DNA of 64,000 nucleotides from Robbsia andropogonis (lineage in GTDB: Bacteria; Pseudomonadota; Gammaproteobacteria; Burkholderiales; Burkholderiaceae): positions 163,069 through 227,068 of the forward strand of contig NZ_LAQU01000007.1 of NCBI RefSeq assembly GCF_000970345.1. The letters are read 5' to 3'. Under the pieces are notes generated by a model. The model did not search any database and was not told the DNA's origin. It worked only from the letters and a program-made list of their open reading frames with translations. A program made the translations under genes and the position numbers. Of this stretch, positions 25,430 through 34,165 are shown one piece after another. How positions within the stretch are numbered: the first letter of the stretch is position 1; each line of letters opens with the position of its first letter.

Positions 25430-25504
25430 CCGATATCGTTGCCGGATGCAGCATGGCGGAAACGCCGTGCAATATCCGGATAAACACATGAGTAATATCA
25501 AAAG

Positions 25505-25526
25505 ACGGGCTTAGGCCCGTTTTTTA
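25505..25526 (+). terminator. Rho-independent terminator
   Basis: ACGGGC-TTAG-GCCCGT is followed by TTTTTT. It lies 75 bp after the stop of the small exported protein. Confidence 0.85.
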
Positions 25527-25667
25527 CGAACGTGATGATGAGGGGGGGCTGGTTGGAGATGGATCAAGAGAGAAACGGGCTTGTGGATGGCCCGCTCTCT
25601 CTCTTGCACTTACCCCTTCACACTAGCCCGTTATCCTTTCTGTGCAGCGCAGCGTTTCGTGCCACTG

Positions 25668-26141
25668 TCACTGGTGTGGGCTGGCACGCCATTGATTACG
25701 TAGGTCCCGGATTTGATCATGGTGCTGTACTACGCCTTGATACTGGCGTTCGACCAGCGCACGAACATCCGCCGGTAAATCACGGTCAAGTGCTTTGCGA
25801 TAATGCGTTTTTGCGCTGTCCTCACCCCGTTCGACTTCTTCCAATATTGCCGTATCGTCATTTGATCCTGCGGCAGCCTTGATCTGCATCCATCCGCGAT
25901 GCAATGCGCCTGCAACGGAGCCGCTGGATTCAGGTTTGCCGCCGTGCAGCGTTACCACACCTTGTAATTCTGTCGCAGCGCGCGCGCAGTCCGCCGCACA
26001 TTCGGAAAACAGCGCCTTCAATTGGCTGTCATGTGCGCCCGAGGCGGCCTGCCTGAATCCTTGTTCGCCGTCCTTGGACACTTCAATCAGGTCGTTCAGT
26101 ACCGTATTAACGGTTTTATCGATATCCGTGGCATTTTGCAT
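25668..26141 (-). CDS. PA2169/DUF2383-family four-helix protein
   Basis: This is a 157-aa, all-helical, acidic protein of the DUF2383 (PA2169-type) group, which has a ferritin-like four-helix layout. It begins TVNTVLNDLIEVSKDGEQGFR and continues HDSQLKALFSECAADCARAATELQ. A later helix is ILEEVERGEDSAKTHYRKAL, with ERQYQGVVQHHDQIRDLR at the C-terminus. The family's helix patterns of Glu/His are present. The role is unknown, but it is often stress-linked in pseudomonads. It is driven by a near-perfect sigma-54 promoter. Confidence 0.8.
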   Translation of the reverse strand: MQNATDIDKTVNTVLNDLIEVSKDGEQGFRQAASGAHDSQLKALFSECAADCARAATELQGVVTLHGGKPESSGSVAGALHRGWMQIKAAAGSNDDTAILEEVERGEDSAKTHYRKALDRDLPADVRALVERQYQGVVQHHDQIRDLRNQWRASPHQ

Positions 26142-26198
26142 GGTTGTGCTCCTGACATTGTCGGCAAGCGGACCTTGCCGATAGGGTACGAATCAAGA

Positions 26199-26214
26199 TG
26201 CATCCCGCGTGCCA
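26199..26214 (-). promoter_or_regulatory. Sigma-54 promoter of the DUF2383 gene
   Basis: On the minus strand the site is TGGCACGCGGGATGCA. It matches consensus at 15 of 16 positions with exact spacing and is 58 bp before the start codon. Confidence 0.82.
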
Positions 26215-26424
26215 GGACGTGTTCCGGTGAACAAGGGTTTTCCCGCGTGGGCGGGTAAGTTTTGCACGGTGGATTGTCGCGCTTGCTACTGCAATCTTTG
26301 TGAAGTCTCCCAATTTCGTCGATGACGCACGTGACACCTTGGTTCTTCACGATCGACTTGCCCTGGCACACCAGTTGCTTATAGGACATCACCAGACGCC
26401 GATGCACACGCTGCACGGCGAGCC

Positions 26425-26440
26425 GGGCAGGGAAATTGCG
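26425..26440 (+). promoter_or_regulatory. Sigma-54 promoter of a small DUF2188-like gene
   Basis: GGGCAGGGAAATTGCG has GG-N10-GC spacing and intact GGCA and TTGC. It is 80 bp before the start and points away from the promoter at 26199. Confidence 0.65.
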
Positions 26441-26520
26441 AAAGCGCGGGCCCGCCGGCGCGGCGTACTGGATCGGGGTCGATGAGACGCCCACCCAACC
26501 GAACGGAAAGGAGAAATCGC

Positions 26521-26712
26521 ATGTACTACGACACGTCGAACGAAACGATCTACCGCGTGCTGCGGGGTAAGGATGGACGTTGGGAGGTGACGCAGGAAAC
26601 GGCGAAGCGGCCATTGGCACGGTTTGATCGTATGGACGACGCGATGCAGTACGCGCGTGATGTGCAGGCGGAGAATCGCCGTTATGCCTGGTTGACGACG
26701 CGTCAGGCGTAA
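26521..26712 (+). CDS. Small DUF2188-like protein
   Basis: This is a 63-aa protein that has GGAG before the ATG. The pattern GKDGRWEVTQE, then PLARFDRMDDAMQYARDVQAEN, resembles DUF2188 (a W-containing strand, then a helix with A..YAR). Match by eye only. It is transcribed alone and followed by a good terminator. Confidence 0.65.
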   Translation: MYYDTSNETIYRVLRGKDGRWEVTQETAKRPLARFDRMDDAMQYARDVQAENRRYAWLTTRQA

Positions 26713-26734
26713 ATTCCGTTCCGGGTGTTCCCAT

Positions 26735-26785
26735 AAAGCCGCAGCGGTGGCGCACGTAAAGTGCGTTACCAATGCGGCTTTTTCA
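26735..26785 (+). terminator. Two-tier terminator hairpin
   Basis: The outer stem AAAGCCGCA/TGCGGCTTT encloses an inner CGCAC/GTGCG stem, then TTTTTCAT follows. It closes the DUF2188-like gene and faces the convergent DUF1488 gene. Confidence 0.72.
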
Positions 26786-26801
26786 TGGTACGCGGTGCTG
26801 T

Positions 26802-27167
26802 CTAGCGACGTCCTGCCGTTGCCATCATCGCCAGGCTTCCGTCCGACTCCCCTTCCCGATCTGTATTCGCCCCAAAACGGCGGCCCATCGCTGCCTCGAC
26901 GAACCGGAACATACCGCTGCGCAAGATGACGGGATTGCCCTGGCTCCGTTGCAGCGCGACGTTGCAGACTGCCAGAATGCGCGACCGGCCACGGCGGAAC
27001 GCGTCCAGCAGGTCGTTTTCGAATGGACCACGCGCATCGAAATGATCTTGCAGCGCTTCCGCCGAAACGGCGCAGATGACGGGCTCGCCATCCACGCGCA
27101 CGACAAAACGGACTTCAGGAGGCGACCCGTGGAACTCGGGATCGATGTTCGGGAAGAAGCAGTCCAT
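26802..27167 (-). CDS. DUF1488-family protein
   Basis: This is a 121-aa protein. Residues 8-90 contain PEVRFVVRVDGEPVICAVS followed by AEALQDHF and a helix DLLDAFRRGRSRILAVCNVAL, the layout of DUF1488. A long open frame continues upstream to 27425, but the ATG at 27167 has GAGGT at the right distance, and the sigma-54 promoter at 27351 falls inside the longer frame. The last 25 residues are variable. Function is unknown. Confidence 0.75.
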   Translation of the reverse strand: MDCFFPNIDPEFHGSPPEVRFVVRVDGEPVICAVSAEALQDHFDARGPFENDLLDAFRRGRSRILAVCNVALQRSQGNPVILRSGMFRFVEAAMGRRFGANTDREGESDGSLAMMATAGRR

Positions 27168-27350
27168 GAAAGACCTCACGTTCGCGAGATAGCCGCGCGG
27201 CTGTATTGCCGGCATGGCCCTGACAAGATAAGCGTGATGCGATGTTGCAGCGCGCCAATCAGGGTAAAGTCGGGTGGCTAAGCGATCGACTGGTTTGCAG
27301 TGAGGTATTACGCCGCCACGTTGTATTACACCCTGATTTCGAAAGGCGCA

Positions 27351-27366
27351 AGCAAACAACGTGCCG
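27351..27366 (-). promoter_or_regulatory. Sigma-54 promoter of the DUF1488 gene
   Basis: On the minus strand the site is CGGCACGTTGTTTGCT. Only the first base departs from consensus. It lies about 185 bp before the chosen start, leaving a longer leader than the other sites. Confidence 0.75.
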
Positions 27367-27453
27367 ATGCTTGCGAAAAAGCCGGAGCGTGGTCGCACTC
27401 GGGCACCGTGCCGCGTGATCTTCACGGCAAGTGGCCGTCCAGCTCCGGGTGCA

Positions 27454-27957
27454 TCACGTGATGGCGTAATAGCCTGTGAGCGTTGCCGATGCCACCTGGT
27501 TCAGATGAATCATGAAACGGGCCACGGCATTTGTGGCATCGGGTGGCAGCGGTAGGGACGGAACCTTCAACGCATGGATCTGGAAGATATAACGGTGCGG
27601 TTTATCGCCTTTTGGCGGCGCCCAGCCACCAAAGCCGCGGAAGCCATAATCGTTGAGCATCTGCGTTGCGCCTTGCGGCATGAGGTCGCCGGAGGCCCGA
27701 CCCGCGTCGGTTGGCAAGGATCGTGTATCCACCGGGAGGTTGATCACGACCCAATGCCAGAAACCACTGCCTGTTGGCGCGTCCGGATCATAGACTGTCA
27801 GCGCCAGGCTTTGCGCATCGCTGGGCACCCCTTCCCAGCGTAGTGATGGTGAAAGGTTCTTGCCGTTAGTCCCGAAATCAGGATTGTTCAGTTCCTGTTC
27901 CTTGCCGAAATGGCTGTCGGCGGCAAAGTCATCGGAGAAAAGGCGGAAATCTGTCAT
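27454..27957 (-). CDS. YbhB/YbcL-family (PEBP-like) protein
   Basis: This is a 167-aa member of the phosphatidylethanolamine-binding / Raf-kinase-inhibitor-like family. Its motifs include LSPSLRWEGVPSDAQSLALT, the ligand-site DPDAPTGSGFWHWVVINLP and GWAPPKGDKPHRYIFQIHAL. The start at 27957 has AGGAG at a good distance; a longer frame upstream is not needed. It is cytoplasmic (no signal). The biological role of bacterial members is unclear. Confidence 0.88.
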   Translation of the reverse strand: MTDFRLFSDDFAADSHFGKEQELNNPDFGTNGKNLSPSLRWEGVPSDAQSLALTVYDPDAPTGSGFWHWVVINLPVDTRSLPTDAGRASGDLMPQGATQMLNDYGFRGFGGWAPPKGDKPHRYIFQIHALKVPSLPLPPDATNAVARFMIHLNQVASATLTGYYAIT

Positions 27958-28259
27958 CGTGGCGGCTCCTTGGCAACGTAGTGAATACCATACAGTGTAG
28001 CGTCCACCAGCGAGCGCCACCAATTGAAAGGACCGGCAACGCTTGCCATGAGCAGACAAGCCATGGCGCAGGGAGGCCATGCATGGTCTTGACGTAACTA
28101 CCGGCGGCATGGCGTCAAGCACTGTCGTGACTTGGTCGGCGGATGTGGGGGCGCGCGTCGGCGAGATTCCGTGGTTGCTGGTATAAAGGATGTAAGCGGC
28201 ATGAAATATCCCGCACGCGTGCTCGGCGCCAGGAGGCGCGTTTGGTCAGGAGGCAGCGT

Positions 28260-28481
28260 ATGCCGGAGCTTAGGTTTAAAAAAGGCGATATGGTCGCCAA
28301 TGCATTTGTCAATGCGCTTGAAGACGGGCGCTATCGCGGTCTCGTGCTGCTGTCGCGAGACGGCGGCACGGCGGATGATGCACAGGTTTATCGGGCGGAA
28401 CCCACATTGGATTCCGAAAGCGAGGCGCTCGAACAAGCGGGTGCTCTCGCGCAACACCTTCTCAAGCGCTACGAGAATTAG
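28260..28481 (+). CDS. Small hypothetical protein
   Basis: This is a 73-aa protein with a strong ribosome site (AGGAGG). Sequence runs MPELRFKKGDMVANAFVNAL, then RYRGLVLLSRDGG, then a helix SEALEQAGALAQHLLKRYEN. This looks like a small alpha/beta protein. No family was recognised and no sigma-54 site precedes it. Confidence 0.65.
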   Translation: MPELRFKKGDMVANAFVNALEDGRYRGLVLLSRDGGTADDAQVYRAEPTLDSESEALEQAGALAQHLLKRYEN

Positions 28482-28715
28482 CCGTCATTACGTGTCGCGT
28501 GCTCCCGCTCGGCACACGTCACGCTGTTCGTCATGATCCCCGTCTGATTTGATGTGATGCCTGCCTACCGCCCCGGTGCGCCCATTGCGGTGCGCTGTCA
28601 CGGCGTCGACAGGGCAAACTTTTCCTACATAGGGTATTTTTGAGTTTTTATGGCATGCCGCGTCATCGCTGTGTTGCGCGGTGCCGATAACCTTCTCTGA
28701 TCTAGGAATAAGAAT

Positions 28716-29309
28716 ATGAGCAACAATCCACGCCGTCCTACCCATCCGATCGATTCCATTTTTACGGAACGCTGGTCGCCGCGTGCTTTTTCAAATGAGG
28801 AGATTTCAGAGGATGCGTTGTTGACGTTGATCGAGGCGGCGCGCTGGGCACCGTCGGCCTACAACTCGCAACCCTGGCGTTTCGTCTACGCTCGCCGTGG
28901 CACGCCGCAGTTCGCGTCGCTGCTGGCCTGCCTGGTTGAATTCAATCAAAGTTGGGCCAAGCATGCATCGGCGCTGGTTTTCGTGGTCTCGAATTCGGTC
29001 ATGCGGCCGCCGGGCGGTGACAAGGACGTTCCATCACGCAGCCATTCGTTCGATGCCGGTGCGGCCTGGGCATTTCTGGCGCTGCAAGCAGCGAAGCTGG
29101 GCTGGTACACCCACGGCATGACGGGCGTGGATTTCGACAAGGCTTTTGTTGACCTGGGCGTGCCTGCCGGGTTCCACGTTGAAGCAGCCTTGGCCATTGG
29201 CCGTCTGGGCGACAAGAGCCAGTTGCCTGAAGGCCTGCAAGCCCGAGAGGTACCGAGTGATCGCCAGCCGCTATCGAACATCGCCTTCGAAGGGCGCTTT
29301 CCGCAATAA
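28716..29309 (+). CDS. Nitroreductase-family oxidoreductase
   Basis: This is a 197-aa FMN-dependent flavoprotein. The N-terminal RWSPRAFSNEEIS and ARWAPSAYNSQPWRFVYA blocks bind FMN phosphate, and DAGAAWAFLALQAAKLGWYTHGMTG forms the dimer and flavin pocket. It resembles malonic-semialdehyde-reductase/nitroreductase proteins; the substrate is not predictable. AGGAA precedes the ATG. It is monocistronic and convergent with glpF. Confidence 0.88.
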   Translation: MSNNPRRPTHPIDSIFTERWSPRAFSNEEISEDALLTLIEAARWAPSAYNSQPWRFVYARRGTPQFASLLACLVEFNQSWAKHASALVFVVSNSVMRPPGGDKDVPSRSHSFDAGAAWAFLALQAAKLGWYTHGMTGVDFDKAFVDLGVPAGFHVEAALAIGRLGDKSQLPEGLQAREVPSDRQPLSNIAFEGRFPQ

Positions 29310-29385
29310 GCGGCAACGTGCCGGCACCGCAACGACGATTATCACGGCGGTACCGGGGCGAGGGTCGTTATGATCGAATTCGATC

Positions 29386-30279
29386 TCAAGAGGGTTTCAC
29401 CGAGGTCGTGCTTGCCCCGGTGTTAGCGGACCTCTTGCCCGCGACGGTTTCACCCGATTTTGCCCTTGCCGTGCTCAATGCCGCGAGCCGGGCCGGCAGG
29501 AACGGATAAATCAAGGTTTGAAACGCTGCCGCGCCCAAGACGCCGCCAATCAGAGGGCCGACGATCGGCACCCACCAGTAGTTGTCCGGAGACGGCAACG
29601 CAGACGTATTCCACCCTGCAACATACGCGAGCAGACGAGGGCCAAAGTCCCGTGCCGGGTTCAACGCCCACGCTTCCAGGTATCCCATCGAACCGCCGAT
29701 CAGCGCCACGAGCAAGCCGATCATCAACGCACTGGTATTCCCTTGCGGTGCCACCTCGTTGAATTTCTCGGTGATCGCGAAAATACCGAATACCAACAAT
29801 GCGGTCAAAATGATTTCATCGACAAATGCATGCATCGGGCTGATTGCCAATCCGGGATGTGTGAAGAACACACCGGCCGCACCGCCATCGGCGCGTGTCA
29901 AGTGGTGCGTTGCGTTGAAGTGATCAATCACCGGGCCGAATAACAGCAGTACGACCGCCGCGCCGATAAAGCCGCCCACGACCTGGGCGAGCCAGTAAGG
30001 CAGCAGTTTCCTGGCGGGAAACCCGCGGAAGAGCACCAAGGCCAATGTAACTGCTGGGTTCGCATGGGTGCCGGAAATGGACCCGGTGACGTAGATCGCG
30101 ATCATCACGGCTAGTCCCCAGCACATGGCGACGCCCCAGTAGGCGTTCAGATAAGGGCTCGGATCATATAGCACGTACATGGCCGCTACTGAGTCGCCGA
30201 AAGCAATGATAATGAAAACCGCGACGGCTTCCGAAATCAATTCGCCGACAAAGCGACGGCGCGCGAAGGTCGTTTCCAC
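29386..30279 (-). CDS. glpF: Glycerol facilitator (MIP family)
   Basis: This aquaglyceroporin lets glycerol cross the inner membrane. It has both pore motifs: THANPAVTLAL, and ALNPARDFGPRL where the Asp after NPAR marks glycerol facilitators over water channels. Six membrane segments plus two half-helices fit 297 aa, with a short Ala/Ser/Thr tail. The start codon is GTG (30277-30279) with AGGAG upstream. It is followed upstream by glpK at a 168-bp gap; both belong to the leftward glycerol cluster. Confidence 0.92.
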   Translation of the reverse strand: METTFARRRFVGELISEAVAVFIIIAFGDSVAAMYVLYDPSPYLNAYWGVAMCWGLAVMIAIYVTGSISGTHANPAVTLALVLFRGFPARKLLPYWLAQVVGGFIGAAVVLLLFGPVIDHFNATHHLTRADGGAAGVFFTHPGLAISPMHAFVDEIILTALLVFGIFAITEKFNEVAPQGNTSALMIGLLVALIGGSMGYLEAWALNPARDFGPRLLAYVAGWNTSALPSPDNYWWVPIVGPLIGGVLGAAAFQTLIYPFLPARLAALSTARAKSGETVAGKRSANTGASTTSVKPS

Positions 30280-30447
30280 GAAGGTCTCCTAAATGCTGAT
30301 CAATTATTGTTGCCACAAGACGGTAGGAGTCCTGTCTGATAGGGCGGGCGATACTTGCATGGATAACCTATGCAAATATCGCGCATTGCATCACTCGACA
30401 GCGGCGTCACGGTGTCTTGAAGTGCCGTCTTCGAGCTGCATGCATTG

Positions 30448-31959
30448 TTACGCGGCGGAGGGCTGGTCCTCGGCCCACGCGATTGTCGCCTTCAAAGCAC
30501 GGTTCCATTGGTTAACATAGTGGTCGCGCGTTGCGGCATCCATGCGGGGTTCAAAGCCACGGTCTTCCTTCCACTGCTGCTGGATGGCTTCTATATTGGG
30601 CCAATAGCCGGTCGCGAGGCCAGCCAGATACGCGGCGCCCAGGGCGGTCGTTTCTATGACGGTCGGGCGTATCGTCTTCGCGCCGAGCATATCAGCTTGA
30701 AACTGCATCAGCAGATTGTTCGCGGCGGCACCGCCATCCACGCGGAGCTCGGGAATGGGAATGCCAGAATCCGATTCCATCGCTCGTAGCACATCAAGCG
30801 ACTGATAGACAATGCTTTCCAGTCCCGCGCGGGCAACATGGCCGTCTCGGGTATTGCGAGTCAGACCGAACGTCGTGCCGCGAGCACTGGCCTCCCAGTG
30901 TGGTGCGCCTAAGCCGGTGAAGGCTGGTACCAGATAGACACCGCCATTGTCTTCGACCGAAGCAGCAAGCCGTTCGACGTCGCTGGAGCGCTGGATGATC
31001 TTCAGGCCATCTCGCAGCCATTGCACCACGGCGCCACCAATGAAGATGCTGCCTTCAAGCGCGTAGTCGACCCGATCACCAATTTTCCATGCGATGGTCG
31101 TGACAAGATTATTTTTTGATTCCATCGGCTTGGGCCCGGTATTCATCACCAGGAAGCATCCCGTGCCATAGGTATTCTTTACCATGCCGGGCTCGGTGCA
31201 CATCTGGCCGAAAAGCGCGGCGTGTTGATCTCCCGCAATGCCGGCAAGTGGAATCCTCGTCGCAAAGACGTCATTGGTCGTACCGTACACCTCGGACGAA
31301 CTTCGTACCTCGGGCAACATCGATTCAGGCACATTGAACAACTTCAACAGTTCAGGGTCCCATTGCTGCGTATGAATGTTGAACAGCATCGTCCGTGATG
31401 CATTCGTGATATCGGTTACATGTTGCTCGCCTTTCGTGAATTTCCACATCAGCCAACTGTCGACGGTGCCGAATGCCAGCTCGCCGCGTTCGGCTTTTGC
31501 TCGCAGCGATTTGTCGTTGTCGAGAATCCAGCGAATCTTCGTTGCCGAGAAGTACGAATCGATCGGCAGGCCGGTTTTTGCTCGAACCATCTCGGCGTGC
31601 TGTGCCGCTTTCAGTTCATCGCAGAATGCCGCGGTTCGCCGATCCTGCCAGACGATCGCGTTGTAGACAGGCTTGCCGGTCGCACGCTCCCAGACGATCG
31701 TTGTTTCACGCTGGTTCGTGATGCCTATCGCGTGCACGTCGGCGCTGGTCAAGTTGATGCGTGTCAAGGCTTCGGTGGCGACGCCTGCCTGTGTCGACCA
31801 GATCTCGTCTGGGCAATGCTCCACCCAGCCATCCTTGGGATAGTGCTGCGTGAACTCGCGCTGCGCGGTAGAGACGATTTGCCCACCATGATCGAACACG
31901 ATCGCACGGGAACTCGTCGTGCCTTGGTCAAGCGCGAGAATGTATGCTTTTGTCTCCAT
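30448..31959 (-). CDS. glpK: Glycerol kinase
   Basis: This 503-aa FGGY kinase converts glycerol and ATP to glycerol-3-phosphate. It has the phosphate loop [19 protein letters not shown], the substrate motif CPDEIWSTQ, the [13 protein letters not shown] and [11 protein letters not shown] blocks, and [17 protein letters not shown]. Length equals E. coli GlpK (502). AGGAG lies 7 bases before the ATG. It lies between glpF and glpD. Confidence 0.97.
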   Translation of the reverse strand: METKAYILALDQGTTSSRAIVFDHGGQIVSTAQREFTQHYPKDGWVEHCPDEIWSTQAGVATEALTRINLTSADVHAIGITNQRETTIVWERATGKPVYNAIVWQDRRTAAFCDELKAAQHAEMVRAKTGLPIDSYFSATKIRWILDNDKSLRAKAERGELAFGTVDSWLMWKFTKGEQHVTDITNASRTMLFNIHTQQWDPELLKLFNVPESMLPEVRSSSEVYGTTNDVFATRIPLAGIAGDQHAALFGQMCTEPGMVKNTYGTGCFLVMNTGPKPMESKNNLVTTIAWKIGDRVDYALEGSIFIGGAVVQWLRDGLKIIQRSSDVERLAASVEDNGGVYLVPAFTGLGAPHWEASARGTTFGLTRNTRDGHVARAGLESIVYQSLDVLRAMESDSGIPIPELRVDGGAAANNLLMQFQADMLGAKTIRPTVIETTALGAAYLAGLATGYWPNIEAIQQQWKEDRGFEPRMDAATRDHYVNQWNRALKATIAWAEDQPSAA

Positions 31960-32024
31960 CGTCCGTCTCCTTTATCGTTCGTTATTGATCTGATTGATGC
32001 GTTCTGTCGCGGTGTTCAAGCCAT

Positions 32025-33776
32025 TTAAATGCGTGCTTCGGAACGGTGTCCATCATGGGGATCCGCATCGCTCGAATCGTCGGCTGCCACACTTGCAGCA
32101 CCAGTTGTCGAGAGCGCTGTCGGTGCCGGTGCCATGGGTGACGCGACGGCGCCGGTTGCATTGTTGGCGACTGCCGGGCTCGACGCCGCGCGTTCGGCAA
32201 ACCACTGGGACAGCCTGTCAGCGTCTTCTGCCGAGCACATTAACCCCAGTTTCGTACGGCGCCACAATATGTCTTGCGCAGTACGCGCCCATTCGTGCGT
32301 CCACAGATACACAAGTTCGGCTTCGTATATGCCTGGCGCCCACTCCGATCCCAGTCCGGCCAGCGTTGTTGCCTTTGCAATCAACGTGTTGATGCATGTG
32401 CCATAGGCACGCGCGTAGCGATGCGCCAACTCGGCCGGCAGCCAGGGATAGCGTCGCCGAACGTCGCCGAGGAAGGCCGCAAAATCCGAATGCGGCATAT
32501 CGCCACCAGGTAGTGTCTCGTGCTCGGTGACCGATGGGCGCGTTACGCCAAGCGGCCCCGCCAAGTGATCGACGGCTTCCTCTGCCAGCTTACGGAACGT
32601 CGTGATCTTGCCGCCGAAGACCGACAGCAATGGCGCCTGGGCATCGGGCGCATCGAGGTCGAGCCGATAGTCGCGCGTGACCGCTGACGGATTATCGCCG
32701 GCTTCTTCGAGCAAAGGACGCACGCCCGCATAGCTCCAGACCACGTCCGACGGGGTGATGCCTTGCTTGAAATAGCGATTCACCGACTCGCACAAGTACC
32801 GTACTTCATCGTCACTGATTTGCACGCCGTTGACCGCATCGGGATTACCATCCATTTGCACGTCGGTCGTGCCGATCAGCGTGAACGCCCCTTGGTAGGG
32901 GATGGCAAAGATGATGCGCTTATCCGGGTTCTGAAAGATGTACGCGTGATCATGCTCGAACAGCTTGCGCGTGACGATATGGCTGCCCTTGACCAGCCGC
33001 ACGCCGTGATCCGCCGGACTGCCTTGCACGACATCGCGCAGCAATTGATCAACCCAGGGACCGGCGGCATTCGCGATGCCGCGCGCGCGGAGCGTGGTGG
33101 TCCGCGCGCTACCATCGGCCGACAGTCTGTCGATACGCGCTTCCCATCGTGGACCGGCGTCGGTGTGGATACGGCGCGCGCTGACGAGCTTTGCGCGCGT
33201 CATGATGTGCGCGCCCATATCGGCAGCGGCCTTCGCATTCAACACGACGAGACGGGCGTCGTCGACCCAGGCGTCCGAATAAATAAAGCCGCGCGTAATC
33301 GTATCGATCAACGGTGCGCCGACGGCCGAATTGCGCATTGAGATGCTTGTCGATCCAGGAAGGACGGCCCGTTTTGCAAGATGGTCGTATAGAAACAGGC
33401 CTGCCCGGATCATCCATGCCGGCCGGAGGTCAGGCTGATGCGGCATGACGAAGCGCAGCGGCCAGATAATGTGCGGCGCACTACGAAGCAGTACTTCCCG
33501 TTCCTGCAGTGCCTTGCGCACCAGAGAAAACTCATAGTATTCGAGATAGCGCAGACCGCCATGGATCAGCTTCGTACTGGACGAGGAGGTGTGCGACGCC
33601 AGGTCATCCTTCTCGCATAGCGCCACGCGCAAACCCCGACCCGCGGCATCCCGTGCGATTCCAACACCATTTATGCCACCACCGATGACGAGCAGGTCGA
33701 CGTCTTGTTCCGCAAGACTCGGCGTCCCGGCCGACAGCCCGTGGCTTGCCTGTTGCTGATGCGTTGCTGATTGCAT
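32025..33776 (-). CDS. glpD: Aerobic glycerol-3-phosphate dehydrogenase
   Basis: This FAD enzyme of the inner-membrane surface oxidises glycerol-3-phosphate to dihydroxyacetone phosphate and feeds electrons to quinone. The N-terminal dinucleotide fold reads DLLVIGGGINGVGIARDAAGRG. Further motifs include SSSSTKLIHGGLRYLEYYEF and the C-terminal HEWARTAQDILWRRTKLGL. The start at 33776 was chosen for its ribosome-site spacing. It is longer than E. coli GlpD (501) because of a C-terminal Ala/Ser/Thr/Pro-rich extension of about 65 residues after the catalytic part. Regulated with glpFK, probably by GlpR. Confidence 0.95.
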   Translation of the reverse strand: MQSATHQQQASHGLSAGTPSLAEQDVDLLVIGGGINGVGIARDAAGRGLRVALCEKDDLASHTSSSSTKLIHGGLRYLEYYEFSLVRKALQEREVLLRSAPHIIWPLRFVMPHQPDLRPAWMIRAGLFLYDHLAKRAVLPGSTSISMRNSAVGAPLIDTITRGFIYSDAWVDDARLVVLNAKAAADMGAHIMTRAKLVSARRIHTDAGPRWEARIDRLSADGSARTTTLRARGIANAAGPWVDQLLRDVVQGSPADHGVRLVKGSHIVTRKLFEHDHAYIFQNPDKRIIFAIPYQGAFTLIGTTDVQMDGNPDAVNGVQISDDEVRYLCESVNRYFKQGITPSDVVWSYAGVRPLLEEAGDNPSAVTRDYRLDLDAPDAQAPLLSVFGGKITTFRKLAEEAVDHLAGPLGVTRPSVTEHETLPGGDMPHSDFAAFLGDVRRRYPWLPAELAHRYARAYGTCINTLIAKATTLAGLGSEWAPGIYEAELVYLWTHEWARTAQDILWRRTKLGLMCSAEDADRLSQWFAERAASSPAVANNATGAVASPMAPAPTALSTTGAASVAADDSSDADPHDGHRSEARI

Positions 33777-34002
33777 TGTCATTTCACCATGTCCGCTGGA
33801 TCCGGGATCGTGTTCGTATGCCTATGGGCGTTATATCGTGCCTGGTGCAATGCGACTGCCCGACTCGGTGCCTGAGATCGGTTATCACCGTTTTGCAGCG
33901 CAACGTGCGCGGTTTGACGACATGGCTGCCTGAGGGCGCATCGCGCACTGAGCTTGGCGGAAAATTCGCATTAGGACATCTCTTGCGAAGAATACGCATG
34001 AA

Positions 34003-34020
34003 ATGTTCGTTTACGAAAAT
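34003..34020 (-). promoter_or_regulatory. Possible GlpR operator
   Basis: ATGTTCG-TTTA-CGAAAAT is an inverted repeat with one mismatch and resembles the ATGTTCG-N4-CGAACAT core of E. coli GlpR sites. A second, weaker half-pair (GTCCG-AAAG-CGAAAAT) follows. It lies between glpD and glpR, in an AT-rich promoter region. Confidence 0.45.
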
Positions 34021-34165
34021 ATAAAGTCCGAAAGCGAAAATAGAAAATAAAGAAAAGCAATTTATGCTATCAATATAATAGCAATTATCTATCGTTCGAC
34101 GGTTATGAAGCCTGCAGCCTGGCGAGGAGGCTTACCCACGGCGGAACGGGACGCGACGTATCAGA

